The position numbers and the translations under genes are program-made. From Pararge aegeria (taxonomy: Eukaryota; Arthropoda; Insecta; Lepidoptera; Nymphalidae): a stretch of DNA of 64,000 nucleotides. Positions 1 to 11,697 of the stretch are shown in pieces. The stretch covers positions 2,232,001-2,296,000 of the forward strand of contig NC_053205.1 in assembly GCF_905163445.1 (NCBI RefSeq), given 5' to 3'. The notes below the pieces were generated by a model. It saw only the letters and a list, made by a program, of their open reading frames with translations, had not been told where the DNA came from and did no database searches. The number at the start of each line of letters is the position of its first letter. Within the stretch, counting starts at the first letter, position 1.

Positions 1-524
1 TTTTTTTAAATACAGAGAAAATGCCTGACGCATAGCACTCCGTTGGGGGCAACGGAGTAATTATGTGGGACTTGCACACACTAAATACTCTGTGTGTTCC
101 TCGATAGACCTATTAGTGAGAGCACGGGGTTCACATGCGTATTCACCGCACTCTCGCCAAGGTTTTGACCCCCCAGTGCATGGCGGGTCCTATCAACAAT
201 GGCCTGATCGCTGCCAAATCCTCCAGAGAGGCGTGCGCTAAACTGCACGCCACCTTCTTAGGCCTGTCATTAGTTGGGTGACACACTTCCCCTTTAATTC
301 GCTACCCGCGGGCCTACAACTCATGGAGGCCGGAGGTCGAGAGTCCTACATAATGTTCTCAAAGGTGTGTGGAATCCACCAATCCGCTCTCGGCCAGCGT
401 GGTGGACTATGGCCTTAACCCCTTCTCATTGTGGGAGCAAAACATTAATCTTTATAAAAAAAAGTTGATATAAACAATCGACTTACTAGAAACGGTCATA
501 AATTAGTGATATCAGCATATCGTC
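1..524. other. Repeat-derived sequence, no gene seen
   Basis: 1-300 matches nothing I recognise. 300-425 is a 3' part of SINE family B in plus orientation (CATAATGTTCTCAAAGG.., GTGGACTATGGCCTTAACCC). Confidence 0.5.
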
Positions 525-905
525 TTAGGAAAGTACAGAAAACCTTTGTCGAGCTGAGTATATGCTTTTATAACATGATACCGAAAGTAATATTAGATTT
601 ACCATTACATAAGTGAAAATAATGTATAAATAAAAACACATTTAATACATCAAAGTCACTATTCTATTAATGTATTTCTTAATGACAAGGTTTCCTGGAA
701 TCAAGCTGCTCCGCTTTCATTTACACAAGATAGAACACAGATTGTTAAATTGTAAAACGATGTTGGAAAAGAGCAACTGCTAAGTTTCTTGCCGGCTTCT
801 TCTCGGTAGAATCTGCCTTCTGTACCGGTGGTAGAGTGACCACAAACAGACATACTTGCTTATATTAGGCCTACTTGAACTAAATGAATTTAGATTTTTT
901 GAATC
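525..905 (+). mobile_element. CR1/Zenon-like LINE 3' tail
   Basis: Decayed coding trace FYNMIPKVI followed by the 3' UTR words CTTGCCGGCTTCTTCTCGGT and TATTAGGCCTACTTGAACTA. The same tail recurs at 20400, 39490 and 54240. Confidence 0.65.
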
Positions 906-1020
906 TTTTTGAATTTTTTCAGCCCACCAATTCGCACTTGGCCAGCATGGTGGACTTTGGGCCTAAACCCATCTCATTGACCCGTGCCCCGTAGTGGGCC
1001 GGTAATGGGTTTGTATAACG
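906..1020 (+). repeat. SINE family B, 3' part
   Basis: GCCAGCATGGTGGACTTTGG and GTAGTGGGCCGGTAATGGGT, as in the complete copy at 54945. Confidence 0.65.
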
Positions 1021-1309
1021 ATGTAGACATAGACATAATGTCAACCAAATAAAAAACCCTAAAAATACTAAAAAAATTACCTAAAATAGTAGTATCTTAT
1101 TTTGACTATTTTTTTTTTAATAACTCCTACCTACTGGTATTTCCTCAAAGTGTAGTGTAGATAAGAACGTTTTAATAAAAATAAAATGTAATTTATAATG
1201 TACTCGACGATACCTAGAAAGCATAAGAAAAAAGAAAAATAAATTGGAAACGCAACGTTGCGTTTTGAAATCTAATAATATCACCAACTCAAGGCATAGA
1301 CAACAAAGT

Positions 1310-1710
1310 TTTTTGAAGTTATACTGCTTTTGGCGCGTTAAGGACAAATGATGAGAGTAAATTTTTAAGATGCGCTCGCACACCGTCACAAAAAACCAAC
1401 ACCCTGAAGTTAGCTATAGTCAACATTTTAGTTTTTCAAAAAAAAGTTTTGACAGTGTTCCTACACTTTCATGTCAAAGTCTGCGGGCTCATTCCAAAAT
1501 CTCAAATTTGAATGGGAGTTTAACTTAGTTGTACGTACGATAACTAGATAATGCGTTATAATAAAACTTTCAATGTATAAAATCTATTGTGAGTGTGGTT
1601 TTTTTCAACAAACGTTAGAATAAGGCGAAAAATAAAATTTGACCTTGTTACTCCAAAGAAGTATAACTTTTAACGCGTGTACATAAGTACACAGACGTTT
1701 TTTATTTTTT
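1310..1710. repeat. MITE-like repeat, both ends
   Basis: 1330-1440 is the reverse complement of repeats at 4565-4690 and 9010-9095 (GCGCCAAAAGAAGTATAA, TTCAGGGTGTCGG). 1650-1705 carries AAGTATAACTTTTAACGCGT, so inverted ends of one element are likely. Confidence 0.5.
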
Positions 1711-2139
1711 TTTATGCTACGGCAACGATCCCCTGCTGTGTATCCGAGACCAAAATTACGGGTTCGTCAATATTTTTTATATTGTCTTTGGCTGTTTGCC
1801 GATTTTAAACTTCCGAGAAGTTGCGTGTTTTCCAAATATTGGAAACTATTTAGTTACCTAACTAACTATACAAATTATTTGCAACTATTTGGTGCTCGCT
1901 TATTTTGTTGCACCCTTTGTTGATAAAGGCAAGTTTAGGAAAAACATTGTTATATAATATAACTACAATTGTAGAGTTTCCTGCCGACTCCTTCACACAT
2001 TCCGTACTGATGAGAGAATCGCTACAAGCAGATATCCGCTGATGGCTGTTAACTTTTATGTCAAATAATTCATTTCTACACTCATTAACATCAACCGACA
2101 TCAAATCCAACAATGAGAAGGGATTCAGGCCGTAGTCCA

Positions 2140-2740
2140 CCAACTGCTAGCTGGCAACTTGGCATCCTCAATAAGGTCAAGCGGTACTTCACGCCTGAAC
2201 AGCTTCTCACCTTGTACCAAGCTCAAGTTCGATCGTGCATGGACTGTAAATTGTAATGTACTGTTCCCATTTATGGGATGGCTCTGCCAAGTATCAGCTT
2301 GATGCCCTGGATTCGGTGGATCGCCGTGCTAGAAGACTCATCGGTGACCTAGCCAATAAAAAACTTAAGATTTTGGAACATCGTCGCAAGGTTGCCTGCC
2401 TTACGGTATTCTATAGGATATATTTCGGAGAGTGTGCTCAAGAACTATTTGGTCTAGTTCCCCCCTCGCCTTTTTACCATCGAACCGCGAGGCACCGTAA
2501 GGATCTGCATCCCTACGTGGTCGATATACCGCGGACGCTTACGAAGCGTTCGCATCTTCGTTTCTGATCCGCACCGCTAGGATCTGGAATGCTCTTCCAG
2601 CTTCCATTTTCCCCAGTTCTTACAACATGAGTAACTTAAAATCAAGAGTGAATAAGCATCTTCTAGGCAAGCACGCTCCACCTTAGGCTGCATCATCGCT
2701 TACCATCAGGCTCGTCTATAAACATAAAAAAAAAAAAACG
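2140..2740 (+). pseudogene. CR1-type LINE reverse transcriptase C-terminus
   Basis: LDSVDRRARRLIGD, then HRKDLHPYVVDIPRT, then after a frameshift ARIWNALPASIFPSSYN and KSRVNKHLLGKHAPP before the stop. This is the usual end of lepidopteran CR1-like proteins. The tail ends in an A run. Confidence 0.85.
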
Positions 2741-2940
2741 CTGGCCCAATGCAGATTGGTGGCCTCCACACACCTTTGAGAACATTATGTAGAACTTTCA
2801 CGCATGCGATGTTTTCCTTCACCGTTGAAGCAAGTAATATTTTAATTACTTAAAATGCACGTAACTTATAAAAGTTAGAGGTGGGATTCGAACTCGGCCC
2901 CCGAAAGTGAAGTCGAGCTCCTACCCACTGGGCCATCATC
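2741..2940 (-). repeat. SINE family B
   Basis: Ends in a tRNA-like B box (GGGATTCGAACTCGGCCCCC) read on the minus strand. Body words TTCCTTCACCGTTGAAGCAA are shared with the copies at 9755 and 33905. Confidence 0.75.
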
Positions 2941-3128
2941 ATGTTGTAATGCTGGCTGTAAATCAAAAATCCTACGGGCTACATATATTACGATCATTAA
3001 CGCGGAATTTCTTACCTAATCTCACACCTTAACTTTTTTCGTGCCAATATTTTTACTAATGTTCCCAATAATAATGAATACTCATTTCTTAAATATAGTT
3101 GAACGGGTACATACCACGATAATTATTT

Positions 3129-3395
3129 GACGGCCGATTGGCGCAGTGGGCAGCGACCCTGCTTTCTGAGCCAAGGCCGTGGGTTCGATTCCCACAACTG
3201 GACAATGTTTGTGTGATGAACATGAATGTTTTTCAGTGTCTGGGTGTTTATCTATATATTATAAGTATTTCTGTATATTATTCATATAATTATTCATCAG
3301 TCATCTTAGTACCCATCTATTATTACTTTGGGCCTAGATGGCGATGTGTGTATTGTCGTAGTTTATTTATTATTTATTTATTATTTATTATTTGT
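3129..3395 (+). repeat. SINE family A, tRNA-headed
   Basis: Head GGCCGATTGGCGCAGTGGGC contains an A box and GTGGGTTCGATTCCCAC a B box. Body TGATGAACATGAATGTTTTT, tail GGCGATGTGTGTATTGTCGT and TTTA repeats. Inserted within another repeat whose halves are at 3098-3128 and 3393-3460 (compare 53929-53990). Confidence 0.85.
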
Positions 3396-3514
3396 CGATA
3401 TTTCGACCCAGTTGCATGCATTGTGGTCACGACGGGACTGCGTAGGCACGTGATGTCAAGTTGGATGTCACGGGCAGAATCTGACTACCCGCTTTCGTGT
3501 TCTCATCTTTTCGA

Positions 3515-3735
3515 GAACTGGAGGTCACCAACCGGTGAGCGCTGCGGTTTTGAATGGAAGGTCCCGGCTTCGAAACCCCGGAAATGGCAACTTGGGTATT
3601 TATAATTTCCGAATTTTCTGTGCACGGCTAGCATGGGCAGGAGACAATTATCTCCCCGAGGAGAAAGGATAACGTTTATCATCCCTCTCAGCTTAATCAA
3701 CTCTCAGAGCACTGGCGTACAAATGGAAATAATAT
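3515..3735 (+). repeat. SINE family C-like repeat
   Basis: GGTCCCGGCTTCGAAACCCC resembles a B box. The following GGGCAGGAGACAATTATCTC and ACTCTCAGAGCACTGGCG recur at 50275, 50880 and 60725. Confidence 0.6.
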
Positions 3736-3796
3736 CTAAATAATATACGTTTTTTTATTAATTTAGTTTTCTTACATTATCTTATTTTATATGCTT

Positions 3797-4059
3797 AATA
3801 AATAATAAATATACTACGACCATACACACATCGCCACCTAGCCCCAAAATAAGCGTAGCTTGTGTTATGGGTACTAAGATGACTGATGGATATTTTTATG
3901 AATTATATATACATAAATACTTAGAAAATACATATAAACACCCAGACACTGAAAAACACTTAATGCTCATCACACAAACATTTTCCAGTTGTGGGAATCG
4001 AACCCACGGCCTTGGACTCAGAAAGCAGGGTCGCTGCCCACTGCGCCAGTCGGCCGTCA
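3797..4059 (-). repeat. SINE family A
   Basis: Complete minus-strand copy, from the AT-rich tail to the head GGCCGACTGGCGCAGTGGGC. Confidence 0.85.
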
Positions 4060-4259
4060 ATTATAATTAACAGTTTCGTAAGATACAATTTTTGAAAAAG
4101 AAAAGTACAGCCCGGCTTCTGCGATTTGATACATCGGCCAGGCTGTTCTTCCTATACACATAGATAAACTAAAACTATAAAATTTACACACTTATAATAA
4201 TTATTACTAAAAATTTTTAATCTACTAAGTATTGTTGAATTTCTTGAGGTCAACGTGTA

Positions 4260-4520
4260 ATAATAAACGAGGGTAAACTCCTCCAATTCCACGTTCCCAT
4301 GCTTGAGCAGGTGGACACGTTAATTACCTGTCAGGGGATATAATTTTTGTCCCCTGCCTTTGCTGATCTGGTGGAGGCTTGTGCCATTGCTACTCGTAGT
4401 TACCCTACCGACAAAGACGATGTACCTACGGGTTAATATACCTATTTCTACGTGATTAGGGGTATTACTAAAAACTGATAGGGAGTATGGGGTTAACCCC
4501 ATGCCCCTAATCCACAGAAC
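4260..4520. repeat. Dispersed repeat (CCCCTGCC family)
   Basis: CAGGTGGACACG, CAGGGGATATAATTTTTGTC and CAACGGGTTAAT-like words. Related copies lie at 50275-50500 and 60725-60960. Confidence 0.5.
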
Positions 4521-5049
4521 AATATTACTCCAAGCCCTAATCAGTTCCTAGTCTTTTGAAAAACTAAAATGTTGACTTTAGCTAACTTCAGGGTGTCGGT
4601 CTTTTGTGACGGTGTAACGGACGCACGCATCGTAAAAATTTACTCTTATCATTTTTCCCTTACACGCCAAAAGAAGTATAATTTCAAATATTTTAAATAT
4701 TGAATTTTTTAAACAAACAATGTTTTTTTTCTCCGTTATAGACAAGTTCCAAGAATTAATTAGATCATAGTAATAATGTTAAATGTGCTAATGAAATGTC
4801 CCCAAGTGAAATTCTTTTCAGCGGAACGATGTTTCCCGCGCACTGTTTCACGTCTCAAACTAATTTACGATGTAAGAACATTTTCATTCAGCGAGAAAAT
4901 ATTTAGACTGTACGCTTCATGTAGATTTATTCATTCATTCAACTTTAAATACTTACCTGCTGTATCTTTGTATGAAGTTTGCACGAAAGAAAAAGGAATT
5001 GAAACGCGTATAAACCATTAAAGTGTATTTAAATTTATTTTTTTTTTAT

Positions 5050-5450
5050 TACCGACTAGCGTACCCAGCTCGCTTCGCCGGGCTAGATTTTGCTTTATTT
5101 TATTTAAACAATAAACTTACATCATTGAGTTTTTAAGTTTCATAATATATTACATCATTTATTTCTTTCCGTATTCATTCTCTTCTATTCTCTTCTCGAG
5201 CGGGTGAAGATTATCGAAGATGTACACCCAACAATAGAGTGTCATCACAGTAAATAAAAGCTGTATTTGACAGTTTGACACTTCAAAAATAGGAGTGCTC
5301 CGATCGTCACCAAACTTTACAGGATTACTCGCCAGGTCAACCCGGAGATTCCCTGAAAGTTTAATTGAAATCGGGCCAGCCGTTTCGGAGCCTATACGGA
5401 ACATACTCACACACTTTCTCTTTTATATATATATAGATAGATAGATAAGC
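5050..5450. repeat. Dispersed non-coding transposon-derived repeat
   Basis: CAGCTCGCTTCGCCGGGCTA at one end and GGGCCAGCCGTTTCGGAGCC near the other. This kind of text is common in lepidopteran introns; superfamily not resolved. Confidence 0.5.
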
Positions 5451-5454
5451 CAGC

Positions 5455-5780
5455 GCTTGACGACAATCATGCCCGTTAGAAAGCAACGATCAGGTCTATG
5501 TTGGAGCACGCTTGCCTAGAAAAAGCCTATTCACTCTAGCCTTGAAGGTACTCAAATTATACGTGGCAGGAAACACAGTTGCCGGGAGGGCGTTTCACAT
5601 CTCAGCGGCACGTATCAGAAACGTGGATAAAAAACGTTTCGTGCGTGTTGATGGAATATCAACCACATAAGGATGCCACCGCTTACGGTGTCTCGCTGTT
5701 CTGTGTTAGTAACTGTTCTGTGTTAGTAACTTTAGAAACAAAAACAAACGCGGACGAAGTCACGGACAACTGCTAGTTCA
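5455..5780 (-). pseudogene. Decayed CR1-type LINE 3' end
   Basis: Diverged version of the 7565-7830 element: AGCGCTTGACGACAATCATG, GAGCACGCTTGCCTAGAAAA and GGGCGTTTCACATCTCAGCG in the same order. Confidence 0.65.
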
Positions 5781-5807
5781 ATATACATCCTATAAATGCC
5801 ATCCCAT

Positions 5808-6030
5808 AATTTGGCGCAGTGGGCAGCGTCCCTGCTTTCTGAGTCCAAGACCGTGGGTTCGATTCCCACAACTGCACAATATTTGTGTGATGAACATGTG
5901 TTGATCTATATATTATAAGAATTTATGTATATTATTCATAAAAAATATTCATCAGTTATCTAAGTACCCATAACACAATCTACGCTTACTTTGGGACTAG
6001 ATGGCGATGTGTGCATTAAATAAATATAAT
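5808..6030 (+). repeat. SINE family A
   Basis: TTGGCGCAGTGGGCAGCGTC and GGGTTCGATTCCCACAACTG, then the family body and tail. Confidence 0.85.
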
Positions 6031-6424
6031 TACAATTTCACTAAATGAGAATATTTACAACTTATTTTATGTAGGTAATATTAAAACTACAAACAACGGC
6101 ACGTATGAAACGATCAGAAATTATTTACAAAACTTGAGGGTAAATTTATAAATACTTCTTGAAAGTAAAAAACATTTTACGGAAAAGTTGAAGAAATGGT
6201 TGCAAGGGAAAAATTTCTACTCCGTAGATGATTTTTTCCAATATGACAAAAAACAACTGTGACATACGTATTTTATTTTGACATCGAACACGAATTTTCA
6301 ATTAATGTTTCTGATTTTTTTTATTTTTTTTTACTCTAATTTCATTTTTTATTCTATCATTTATTGATTTTCATTTTTTTTTTAATTCTTAACAATGCTT
6401 ATAAAAACAAAAAAAACACTATTA

Positions 6425-7015
6425 AAAATTTATAAGAAAAATGATCCAACTTCCGCTTGCGGGGCTTTTGAATGCCCAAGCAACCGGCGGTCAGGGCTCC
6501 AGAGTTTCAAGGACCGACCCTTCTGTATCCGACCCTTGATCCAACAACCAAGCGAAAGCTTCTTAAGATATTGATCGAAACTTTTCGCGAGAAGACCATT
6601 GACTGAAACGACGATCGGAACAATAACTGTCGACTCAACATTCCACATGGCGGTAATCTCGTGAGCAAGGTTTCACCAGATTATCGTCATGTGGACTAGT
6701 AATGTCAACAATTCTTGCACGGCGCACTGATCGATCGACTAGCACAATATCAGGTCTATTAGCTGTAATATACCTGTCAGTGATAATCGTACGATTCCAT
6801 TAGAGCAATGCACTGCTATTTTCAAGTACTGACGCCGGGTCGTACCTATAGTAAGGCATCTCAAAATCGATAAGGCCATACCAAAAAACAAGTTGTTGAT
6901 GAATTATCCGGGCTACTTGATTATCTCTGTGCAAGTATTCGCCGTTAGCAAGTAGAAACTATATGCCTGAAGGACTCCCCAGGGCGATGACACGCTCGAC
7001 ATATGTCTGGTTATT
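6425..7015 (-). pseudogene. Retrotransposon polyprotein C-terminal tail
   Basis: Minus strand reads RDNQVARIIHQQL, then NRPDIVLVDRS, VDITSPHDDNLV, and after a shift VPIVVSVNGLLAKS and LGCWIKGRIQK. Motif order matches the tail of a non-LTR element common in moths and butterflies; clade unknown. The mirror end at 10755-10850 (+) reads LETARIVRRFLTLEP, the missing last piece of the same tail. Confidence 0.65.
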
Positions 7016-7564
7016 ATTACCGCTGTTATTGCACCTACTATATTAAAATTGCATGTTTTTTATAATTGATTATAAGTGTTCATTGCAACCAGTGGTTTGT
7101 ATATTTGCACGCCAGCTAATGGCAATACACTGTAACTCCGTAATTGATATTTAAATGGCATCTATGTAAACGTGTGTATTATGCAAATAAAGATCTATCT
7201 ATATATATTTGATATTTAACTTGCCCCACTTCACATGCGCCGCGTGATTCCATTGACCCATATCCGAGGGGAGTGCTAAGTTTATTTCAAACTGTGCCGT
7301 GTGTGACGGCAGATTAAAATAAAGTTGTCACCACTAACGGAGAACGGGTACGGCAGCAGCGTTCTCTGTGCTGCCTTCCTTCTGCGATCACCAACTTTTT
7401 TTTTCTGTCGTGGTGGAAAACCTTTTTATTTTTATGGCTACATCTGATGTTATGTGGGAATCCCAACGGCTTGTCCCTCTCGTTGGCTTTATTAGATGTC
7501 CGGGGAACTGCGATGACCAACTAGCGTTGGGAGAGAATGGTTTTTTTTTTTTATATTTATAGAC

Positions 7565-7830
7565 GAGCGCTTGACTGCAATCACACCTGATGGTAAGCGA
7601 TGATGCAGCCTAAGGTGGAGCGCGCTTGCCTAGAAGATGCCTGTTCACTCTTGATTTGAAGGTACTAATGTTGTAAGAACTGGGGAAAATGGAAGCTGGA
7701 AGAGCATTCCAGATCCTAGCGGTGCGGATCAGAAACGAAGATGCGAAGCGCTTCGTACGCGTCCGCGGTATATCGACCACGTAGGGATGTAGATCCTTCC
7801 GGTGTTTCGCGGTTCTCCTGTAGTGAAGCC
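7565..7830 (-). pseudogene. CR1-type LINE reverse transcriptase C-terminus
   Basis: Minus strand: RRTAKHRKDLHPYVVDIPRT, then ARIWNALPASIFPSSYN and KSRVNRHLLG, ending RAPP-stop. Nearly the same sequence as at 2460-2690. Confidence 0.85.
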
Positions 7831-8029
7831 ATGGGCGTACCCAGCTTCTGGTCTGTGGGGGGAGGGGCAAGTCAAATCGTCCGCGACTGTTTTATGATTT
7901 TTTTTGTACTTTTTTTTCATTTTTGTCTGCCTGCCTGCCTGTATCTTGGCAGCCATACATTTTTTAAGAAGTTTCATATTTTTTCTACTTTTTTTTTTAT
8001 TTTAATTTTTTTCTTTTCTTTTGATTTTG

Positions 8030-8335
8030 TCAAGTTGGAAGTCCCGGGTTTGATTCCTGGCAAGGGGAATAAGGGGATTTATAATTCCTGAATTATCTCT
8101 TATCTGGTATGTGGATTCGGCTGTGGCTAGTTACCACCCTACCGACCAAGACGTGCCGCTTTAGCGTTCCGATACGATGTCGCGTAGACACCTATTAGGG
8201 GTAGGTATGACCGTATGGATTCAATATAACTGCCTTACTCCCTAACAGGTTAGCCCGCTACAATCTTAACTGCATCATCACTTACTACTTGATGAGATTG
8301 CAGTCAAAGGCTGACTAGTGTCTAGTACGGCAATT
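8030..8335 (+). repeat. SINE family C
   Basis: GTCCCGGGTTTGATTCCTGG is a B-box-like head. Body words GGCTAGTTACCACCCTACCG, CGATACGATGTCGCGTAGA and TAACAGGTTAGCCCGCTACA recur at 41500, 44425 (minus) and 56585 (minus). Confidence 0.65.
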
Positions 8336-8499
8336 AAAAAAAACAGTGTGTGTACTTTTGTACACGCGTTAGAAGTTAAACTTCTTTGGCGTATAGAAAA
8401 AAAAATAACTGAAATGCAGAAGTGTTTACGATAAATATTAAAATTATTCAAAAAGATTTAATTTAAATAAAAAAGGTTTTATTAACGTAATAATATTTA

Positions 8500-8801
8500 T
8501 CGCACTTGTTGCACATACTATTTTGTATTACTCATGCGGGGAAAGTAGTGACGCTCGCTGTTGCGGTTGAAAAAGAACCGTTTGCCCATTTTAAAATTTG
8601 TAGTTGTGTTGACAAGTAAATTTGTCGCACTCAAATTATTCTTGACGCACTCAAATTATTCTTGTCGCACTCAAATTATTCTTGTCGCACTCAAATTTTA
8701 AAATGGGCAAACGGTTCTTTTTCAACCGCAACAGCCAGCGGCAAGATACTACTTTCCCCGCATGAGTAATACAAAGTAGTATGTGCAACAAGTGCGACAT
8801 C
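8500..8801. mobile_element. Foldback element with internal 20-bp tandem repeats
   Basis: Arms of about 115 nt pair with few mismatches: CGCACTTGTTGCACATACTA at the left, its reverse complement ending at 8801, and TTGAAAAAGAACCGTTTGCC on both sides of the loop. The loop (8622-8700) is four copies of GTCGCACTCAAATTATTCTT. No coding sequence. It lies inside the 8340-9095 repeat. Confidence 0.75.
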
Positions 8802-9754
8802 GATTACCCACTCAAGCGAGTGACCGCACTCGCTTCTCTCGTGCGTTCAACTTCGCTTTCGTGGGCAATCGACAACTTGTCGCACTAGTTGCACAATATA
8901 CTATATTCACACTATTTGTACTGTTACGAAACACGCGTTCTAAATATAAAAATACTAGAATATACAACTCGAGCATAGTTTTCATGCCACCTAGAACTAA
9001 CTTTACGATGTAGAATTCAGGTGTCGGTGTGCGCGCGCGTAAAAATTCACTCTCATCATTTTTCTCCATCGCGCCAAAAGAAGTATAACTTCAAAAAAAT
9101 TCTTATCATGCCCAAAATATAACCGGGATTCATTTTACCAGGGTCTTATTAAGTTAAACATCCCACTTCCTACTTCCGTTGACATCCTGTTGTCCATTAA
9201 TGAACGTTGTATATATAAACTTTTTTCCTCATTTAAGTGTTTATTTTCTGTTTCAACTTTTATTATATTTTTACTTTTTTTTTTTTGACGATGTTTAATA
9301 GTATTTATTTACCCTTATTTAATTATATATGATATAGTAAAGTTTCTTCTTCTAAATATAACTTAAAATAACCTATTTAAAACTAAATAAAATCTAACAC
9401 GTCCTCGAAACCACCGCAGCGAGGCACAGTTCCTAAGATGCTGGCAGCATTAAGTATTCCATATTATTAAATTATATTATTATTAAATCCATATTATTAT
9501 ACTATTTAATCCTTTCCTGATCCTATTAATTCTTTTCGAAATTCCGTTTCCTTTTTTAAAAACTTAGTTTTTTTTTATCAATGTAAAAAGTTTCCTGGTT
9601 AAAAAAAAAAATTATAAATAAGAATAACAGTTGACCACAGAATAAGCAATTGACAATGGTTCAATCGCTCAGCGCGCAGAACCAATAAACCAAAAAGAAG
9701 AACTTAAAAAAAAAAAAAATGCATTTTTATCTTATATTATGTAAAGAAATGCAA

Positions 9755-9985
9755 ACATCATCATATCAACCCATTGCTGGCCCACTACAGGGCACGGGTC
9801 TCCTCCCACAATGAGAAGTGGTTAAGGCCGTAGTCCACCACGCTGGCCCAATGCGGATAGGTGGACTCCACATACCTTTGTGAACATTATAGAACTCTCA
9901 GGCATGCAGGTTTCCTCACCATGTGTTTTCCTTCACCGTTGAAGCAAGTGATATTTTAATTGCTCAAAACGCACATCCTATCCTA
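9755..9985 (-). repeat. SINE family B
   Basis: CATCATATCAACCCATTGCT.. through TTTTCCTTCACCGTTGAAGC; the tRNA-like head is missing. Confidence 0.7.
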
Positions 9986-10018
9986 TCCTAGCCTATCCTA
10001 TCCTATCCTATCCTACTT
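9983..10018. repeat. (TATCC)n microsatellite
   Basis: About six CCTAT/CCTAG units at the junction of a SINE and a Helitron-like fragment. Confidence 0.8.
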
Positions 10019-10445
10019 ACTAATATTAAAAATGTCAATGTAAGTTTGTTTGTTACGCTTTCACGCAAAAACTACTTAACCGATCCTCATGAAACTTTGT
10101 ACACACATTCTTGGAAGTGTTAGAAGTAATATAGGATACTTTTTATCCCGACATGAAGCTCGAATCCTTTGGTAGAGGGGATGAAAGATTTGACGATTTT
10201 ACAACATATCTCCGACAAATTATAACCGATTTAAATAATTATTTTTGTACTATAGAGGTTATAATAAATGTTGAATTTTTTCCCAACTGTGGTTGGAGAT
10301 AGAGGACAGAACTCCTCAGCGGACATAAGCAAACCCCTCATTTAAGGCTTAGCGATGCTGAACACATAATTTTTTTTTAGATCTACAGCTAAATTTAATG
10401 CCACAAAATCGAACGCAGGCGAAGTCGCGGGCAACAGCCAGTAAC
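10010..10445 (+). mobile_element. Helitron-like non-autonomous fragment
   Basis: Starts TCCTACTTACTAATATT and ends GCGAAGTCGCGGGCAACAGC. The body includes TATAGGATACTTTTTATCCC and GGAGATAGAGGACAGAACTC, also at 58425-58765. TC..CTAG-type ends suggest Helitron, but I cannot show the 3' hairpin. Confidence 0.5.
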
Positions 10446-10749
10446 TTATATTAATTTATTATAAGTTGGAAATAAATAAATAAATAAATTATTTGTGCAA
10501 TTTTGTTTATGTATTTGTATTTAGCTATTTGAATGTAGGTTTATAAGAATTTTACACCGCCTGTCCGCTCTCGCTCATCTTGTCCTAATCCAAAAGTTGC
10601 CTTGCAGAGCGATGCCTTGCAGAGGCCGCCTTTTGTATTCTACTTCTGTCTTCGTATTTCTATAGATTTTTTTTTATTTTCTTTACTTCATAGTGGTGTA
10701 TAAATAAAGAGTTAAATAATAGAAATAAGAATACAGAAGGCAGTAGTCC

Positions 10750-10850
10750 TTGAAACGGCGCGTATTGTGAGGAGGTTCCTCACTCTGGAGCCCCGACCGC
10801 CGGTTGCTTGGGCATTCAAAAGCCCCGCAAGCGAAAAGTGGATGTTTTTT
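10750..10850 (+). pseudogene. Retrotransposon tail fragment
   Basis: Reads VLETARIVRRFLTLEP then PPVAWAFKSPAS, the C-terminal end of the element at 6425-7015. Confidence 0.6.
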
Positions 10851-10904
10851 TTTTATAAATTTTTAATAGTGTTTTTTGATTTTATTTTTAAGCATTGTTA
10901 AGAA

Positions 10905-11085
10905 TTAAAAGATTTCGATGACGTTTTCGTTTACGATAACGTTTTCATTTTCGTTTACGTATACGATGACGTTTTCGTTTTTATTTTCGCTTACGATGAC
11001 GTTTTCGTTTTGGTTTTCGTATTCGATGTCGTTATCGTTTCGGTTTTCGATGACGTTTTCGTTTTTATTTTCGGATACGATGACG
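10905..11085. repeat. Degenerate GATGACGTTTTCG tandem array
   Basis: Units of about 30 nt built from ACGATGACGTTTTCGTTT and TTTTCGTTTACG. It includes the hexamer ACGTTTTC many times. Confidence 0.75.
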
Positions 11086-11129
11086 TAGAAATGAAAAAGA
11101 ATAAATGATAGGAAAATAATAATAACTTG

Positions 11130-11220
11130 GAAAAGTTAGAGGTGCGTGCTGGGATTCGAACTCGGCGCTCCGAATGTGAAGTCGAAGTCCTACCAACTGG
11201 GCTATCACGGCTTCATTGAA
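11130..11220 (-). repeat. SINE family B, head part
   Basis: GCTGGGATTCGAACTCGGCG holds the B box, followed by CCTACCAACTGGGCTATCAC. Confidence 0.7.
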
Positions 11221-11429
11221 ACGTATAAACATATAACTGATAGAAGCTCTTCGAATTGTACATTTGGTATTCACATCTGGCTCGAGTGTTTACAAACTCT
11301 AGATTTAGATTTTATCACTTTCGAGTCTCGCTTTATAAAACCTATACGTTATAACGTAAACATTAGCTCGTGGTAAATAAATAGCTAAAATAAGTAGGTT
11401 TTTATATTATAGCTAGAATGAATGAATGA

Positions 11430-11696
11430 ATAAATAATAATAAATAAATATACTACGACAATACACACATCGCCATCTAGCCCCAAAGTAAGCGTAGCTT
11501 GTGTTATGGGTACTAAGATAGCTGTTGAATATTTTTATGAATATAATACATAAATACTTATAATATACATATAAACACCCAGACACTGAAAAACATTCAT
11601 GCTCATCACACAAACATTTTCCAGTTGTGGGAATCGAACCCACGGCCTTGGACTCAGAAAGCAGGGTCGCTGCAAACTGCGCCAATCGGCCGTCGA
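11430..11696 (-). repeat. SINE family A
   Basis: Complete minus-strand copy ending in GGCCGTCG. The minisatellite that follows starts directly at its head. Confidence 0.85.
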
Positions 11697-11697
11697 A

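Noticed and set aside
3129..3205. tRNA gene (A box, B box)
   Set aside because: It is the head of a dispersed SINE with many copies; there is no full cloverleaf with a proper acceptor stem.
3138..3605. 155-codon open frame
   Set aside because: It runs through a SINE and flanking repeats with no family match.
8622..8700. CRISPR-like array of 20-bp repeats
   Set aside because: The repeats are directly adjacent without unique spacers and sit in the loop of a foldback element in a eukaryotic genome.
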